Assembly (NCBI GenBank): GCA_003523545.1 | Contig: DQAM01000061.1 | Coordinates: 1-7,571 of the forward strand | Source: Dysgonomonas sp. | GTDB lineage: Bacteria > Bacteroidota > Bacteroidia > Bacteroidales > Dysgonomonadaceae | DNA length: 7,571 nt | Direction: 5' to 3' | In this document: in pieces, positions 6,513 through 7,571 of the stretch | How the letters are laid out: each line of letters starts with the position of its first letter | Position numbering within the stretch: the first letter of the stretch is position 1 | Program-made: the position numbers and the translations under genes | Notes under the pieces: model-generated | What the model saw: only the letters and a program-made list of their open reading frames with translations | Database searches by the model: none | Told to the model about the DNA's origin: nothing

Positions 6513-6546
6513 ATTGTATATTATTGAAGTTAAATGTTTAACTTCG
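6513..6546 (+). promoter_or_regulatory. Candidate promoter of the HAD phosphatase gene
   Basis: TAACTTCG (6539-6546) matches TAnnTTTG with one change and is followed by CACC, a context often seen after Bacteroidetes -7 boxes. ATTG at 6513-6516 could be the -33 element, but the 22-bp spacing is slightly long. Transcription would start near 6551, about 20 bases before the ATG at 6573. Confidence 0.4.
6526..6545. promoter_or_regulatory. 20-bp perfect dyad upstream of the HAD phosphatase gene
   Basis: GAAGTTAAA (6526-6534) and TTTAACTTC (6537-6545) are exact inverted repeats separated by TG. There is no T run after it, which argues against a terminator, although weak termination for the regulator gene cannot be excluded. 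It overlaps the candidate -7 box of the next gene by seven bases, the position expected of a repressor site. Confidence 0.4.
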
Positions 6547-6572
6547 CACCATAATTACATAAAAATACGATA

Positions 6573-7193
6573 ATGGCAGACTTGGCGGGTATAAAAAATC
6601 TACTTTTCGATCTGGGCGGTGTTATAATGAGTATAAATAAGGATAATGCCGTAAAACGTTTCAAAGAAATAGGAGTTGATAATATAGAGGACTATTTGGG
6701 TGAATTCCGGCAGGAAGGAATTTTTCTGGCTTTGGAAGAAGGTACGATCAGCCGTGAGAAGTTTTATGAAGAATTACGTAAGCTGGCAGGAAAAGATATG
6801 TCCGATAAGGATATAGATTCAGGATGGCTTGCTTTTATTACGGAAGTGGCTCCCTATAAACTCGAATTGTTAAAAGAATTACGCAAAAAATACAAAGTAT
6901 ATCTATTAAGTAATACCAATCCGGTTATAATGGAATGGGCACATTCCAAAGATTTTTCTCCTACCGGCGAACCTTTATCCGCTTATTTTGATAAAATGTT
7001 CTGCTCCTACAAAATAGGACATACGAAGCCTTCTAAAGAATCGTTCGATGCGGTTATAGAAGGCACAGGAATTAATCCGGAGGAAACTTTATTCCTAGAT
7101 GACGGGCAATCTAATCTGGATGCAGCTTCCAGGCTGGGTTTCAAAACATACCTTGTAGATCAGGACGAAGATTTGAGAAAAGTATTTGAGTAA
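6573..7193 (+). CDS. HAD-superfamily phosphatase, YihX-like (subfamily IA)
   Basis: The 206-residue cytosolic protein carries all four HAD motifs: nucleophile Asp13 in FDLGGV, motif II Ser113 in LLSNTN, motif III Lys152 in GHTKPS, and acidic motif IV LDD (Asp176-Asp177). Residues about 20-90 are the helical cap. The second motif I position is Gly rather than Asp, as in the DLGGV/DLGNV group that includes YihX of Escherichia coli, whose known activity is release of phosphate from alpha-glucose 1-phosphate; SNTN and LDDG also resemble YihX. The true substrate here is unknown, and sugar phosphates or FMN are possible. The start ATG lacks a clear ribosome binding site but is the first suitable one after the promoter. 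ribF follows after 20 bp, so the two are probably co-transcribed. Confidence 0.88.
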   Translation: MADLAGIKNLLFDLGGVIMSINKDNAVKRFKEIGVDNIEDYLGEFRQEGIFLALEEGTISREKFYEELRKLAGKDMSDKDIDSGWLAFITEVAPYKLELLKELRKKYKVYLLSNTNPVIMEWAHSKDFSPTGEPLSAYFDKMFCSYKIGHTKPSKESFDAVIEGTGINPEETLFLDDGQSNLDAASRLGFKTYLVDQDEDLRKVFE

Positions 7194-7213
7194 ACAATTC
7201 CTTTTTCTTAGTC

Positions 7214-7571
7214 GTGCAGATAATAGATTCTAAACATATCTCCGAGCATAAGCCCTTAGTCGCGACCATCGGTTTTTTTGATGGAGTGCACCGGGGGCAT
7301 TGCTATCTAATAGAACAGCTGAAGGATGTTGCAGCTACCCTGAACCTTCCTTCTGCGGTTATAACCTTTCCCGTTCATCCGCGTCTGGTATTGAATAGTG
7401 ATTATCAACCGGCCTTATTGTGTGGGTTTGATGAGAAGGTAAAACGTTTATCTGAAACCGGAATAGATTACTGCGTAATACTTGATTTTACAAGAGAAAT
7501 GTCGGAGCTGAGTGCAAAAGCATTTATTGAAAAGATACTTAAAGAGCGATTGAACGTAGATACTTTACTTA
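7214..7571 (+). CDS. ribF: Bifunctional riboflavin kinase/FAD synthetase, N-terminal part (cut by window end)
   Basis: The 119 visible codons start with GTG at 7214 (MQIIDSKHIS) and stay open to the window end. The FAD synthetase nucleotide-binding motif GFFDGVHRGH lies at 20-29 and TFPVHPR at 51-57, both hallmarks of the RibF adenylyltransferase domain. The full protein is normally about 300 residues, with the flavokinase domain in the missing C-terminal part. It converts riboflavin to FMN and FMN to FAD in the cytosol. GTG is preferred because the methionine-glutamine-isoleucine opening fits the family and no in-frame ATG lies between the preceding gene's stop and the GFFDGVH motif. Confidence 0.93.
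   Translation, partial: MQIIDSKHISEHKPLVATIGFFDGVHRGHCYLIEQLKDVAATLNLPSAVITFPVHPRLVLNSDYQPALLCGFDEKVKRLSETGIDYCVILDFTREMSELSAKAFIEKILKERLNVDTLL

Noticed and set aside
6573..7193. HAD protein inactive because motif I lacks the second Asp
   Set aside because: The DLGGV form is common in active YihX-like phosphatases, and the nucleophile Asp, Ser, Lys and acidic motif IV are all present.

Overview
The window reads as chromosomal DNA from a member of the Bacteroidales. Evidence: moderate-to-low GC, weak or absent Shine-Dalgarno sequences at most starts, a promoter of the Bacteroidetes type (TTTG, 20 bp spacer, TATCTTTG), and protein types typical of the group. Genus cannot be fixed from the sequence alone; a Dysgonomonas- or Parabacteroides-like organism is a guess. 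All genes are on the + strand.

Positions 1-182 are non-coding and carry a perfect 22-bp palindrome (94-115), a second dyad (130-144) and a poor promoter candidate. Positions 183-5572 hold what looks like one respiratory operon for dissimilatory nitrite reduction to ammonium: an outer-membrane porin, the membrane quinol dehydrogenase NrfH, the pentaheme nitrite reductase NrfA, and the two halves of a System II cytochrome c heme lyase (CcsB/ResB-like and CcsA/ResC-like). NrfA carries the special CxxCK heme site, so the adjacent heme lyase probably includes, or is, the one that services it (compare the fused NrfI of Wolinella). A GC-rich hairpin with a U-rich tail sits between nrfA and ccsB and probably lowers expression of the assembly genes relative to the reductase.

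Positions 5573-5807 are a 235-bp intergenic region with an AT-rich terminator and a good promoter. This promoter drives a Crp/Fnr-family regulator gene (5808-6501) that is broken in this sequence by one extra base in a run of four C near 6068-6071; removing one C restores a normal 230-residue protein. The 22-bp palindrome before the porin has the TGTxA-N6-TxACA geometry of Crp-family operators, so the broken regulator is a candidate controller of the nrf operon.

Positions 6502-7571 return to housekeeping content: a YihX-like HAD phosphatase (6573-7193) behind a dyad-containing promoter, and the first 119 codons of ribF (FAD synthetase/riboflavin kinase), which starts with GTG and runs off the window. 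No RNA genes, CRISPR arrays or mobile elements were seen.

Most of the window is well-known biology. The points worth a second look are the porin linked to nrfHA, the intercistronic hairpin, the palindrome-regulator pairing, the frameshift, and a 9-bp duplication that creates a CTAC cysteine pair in the regulator.
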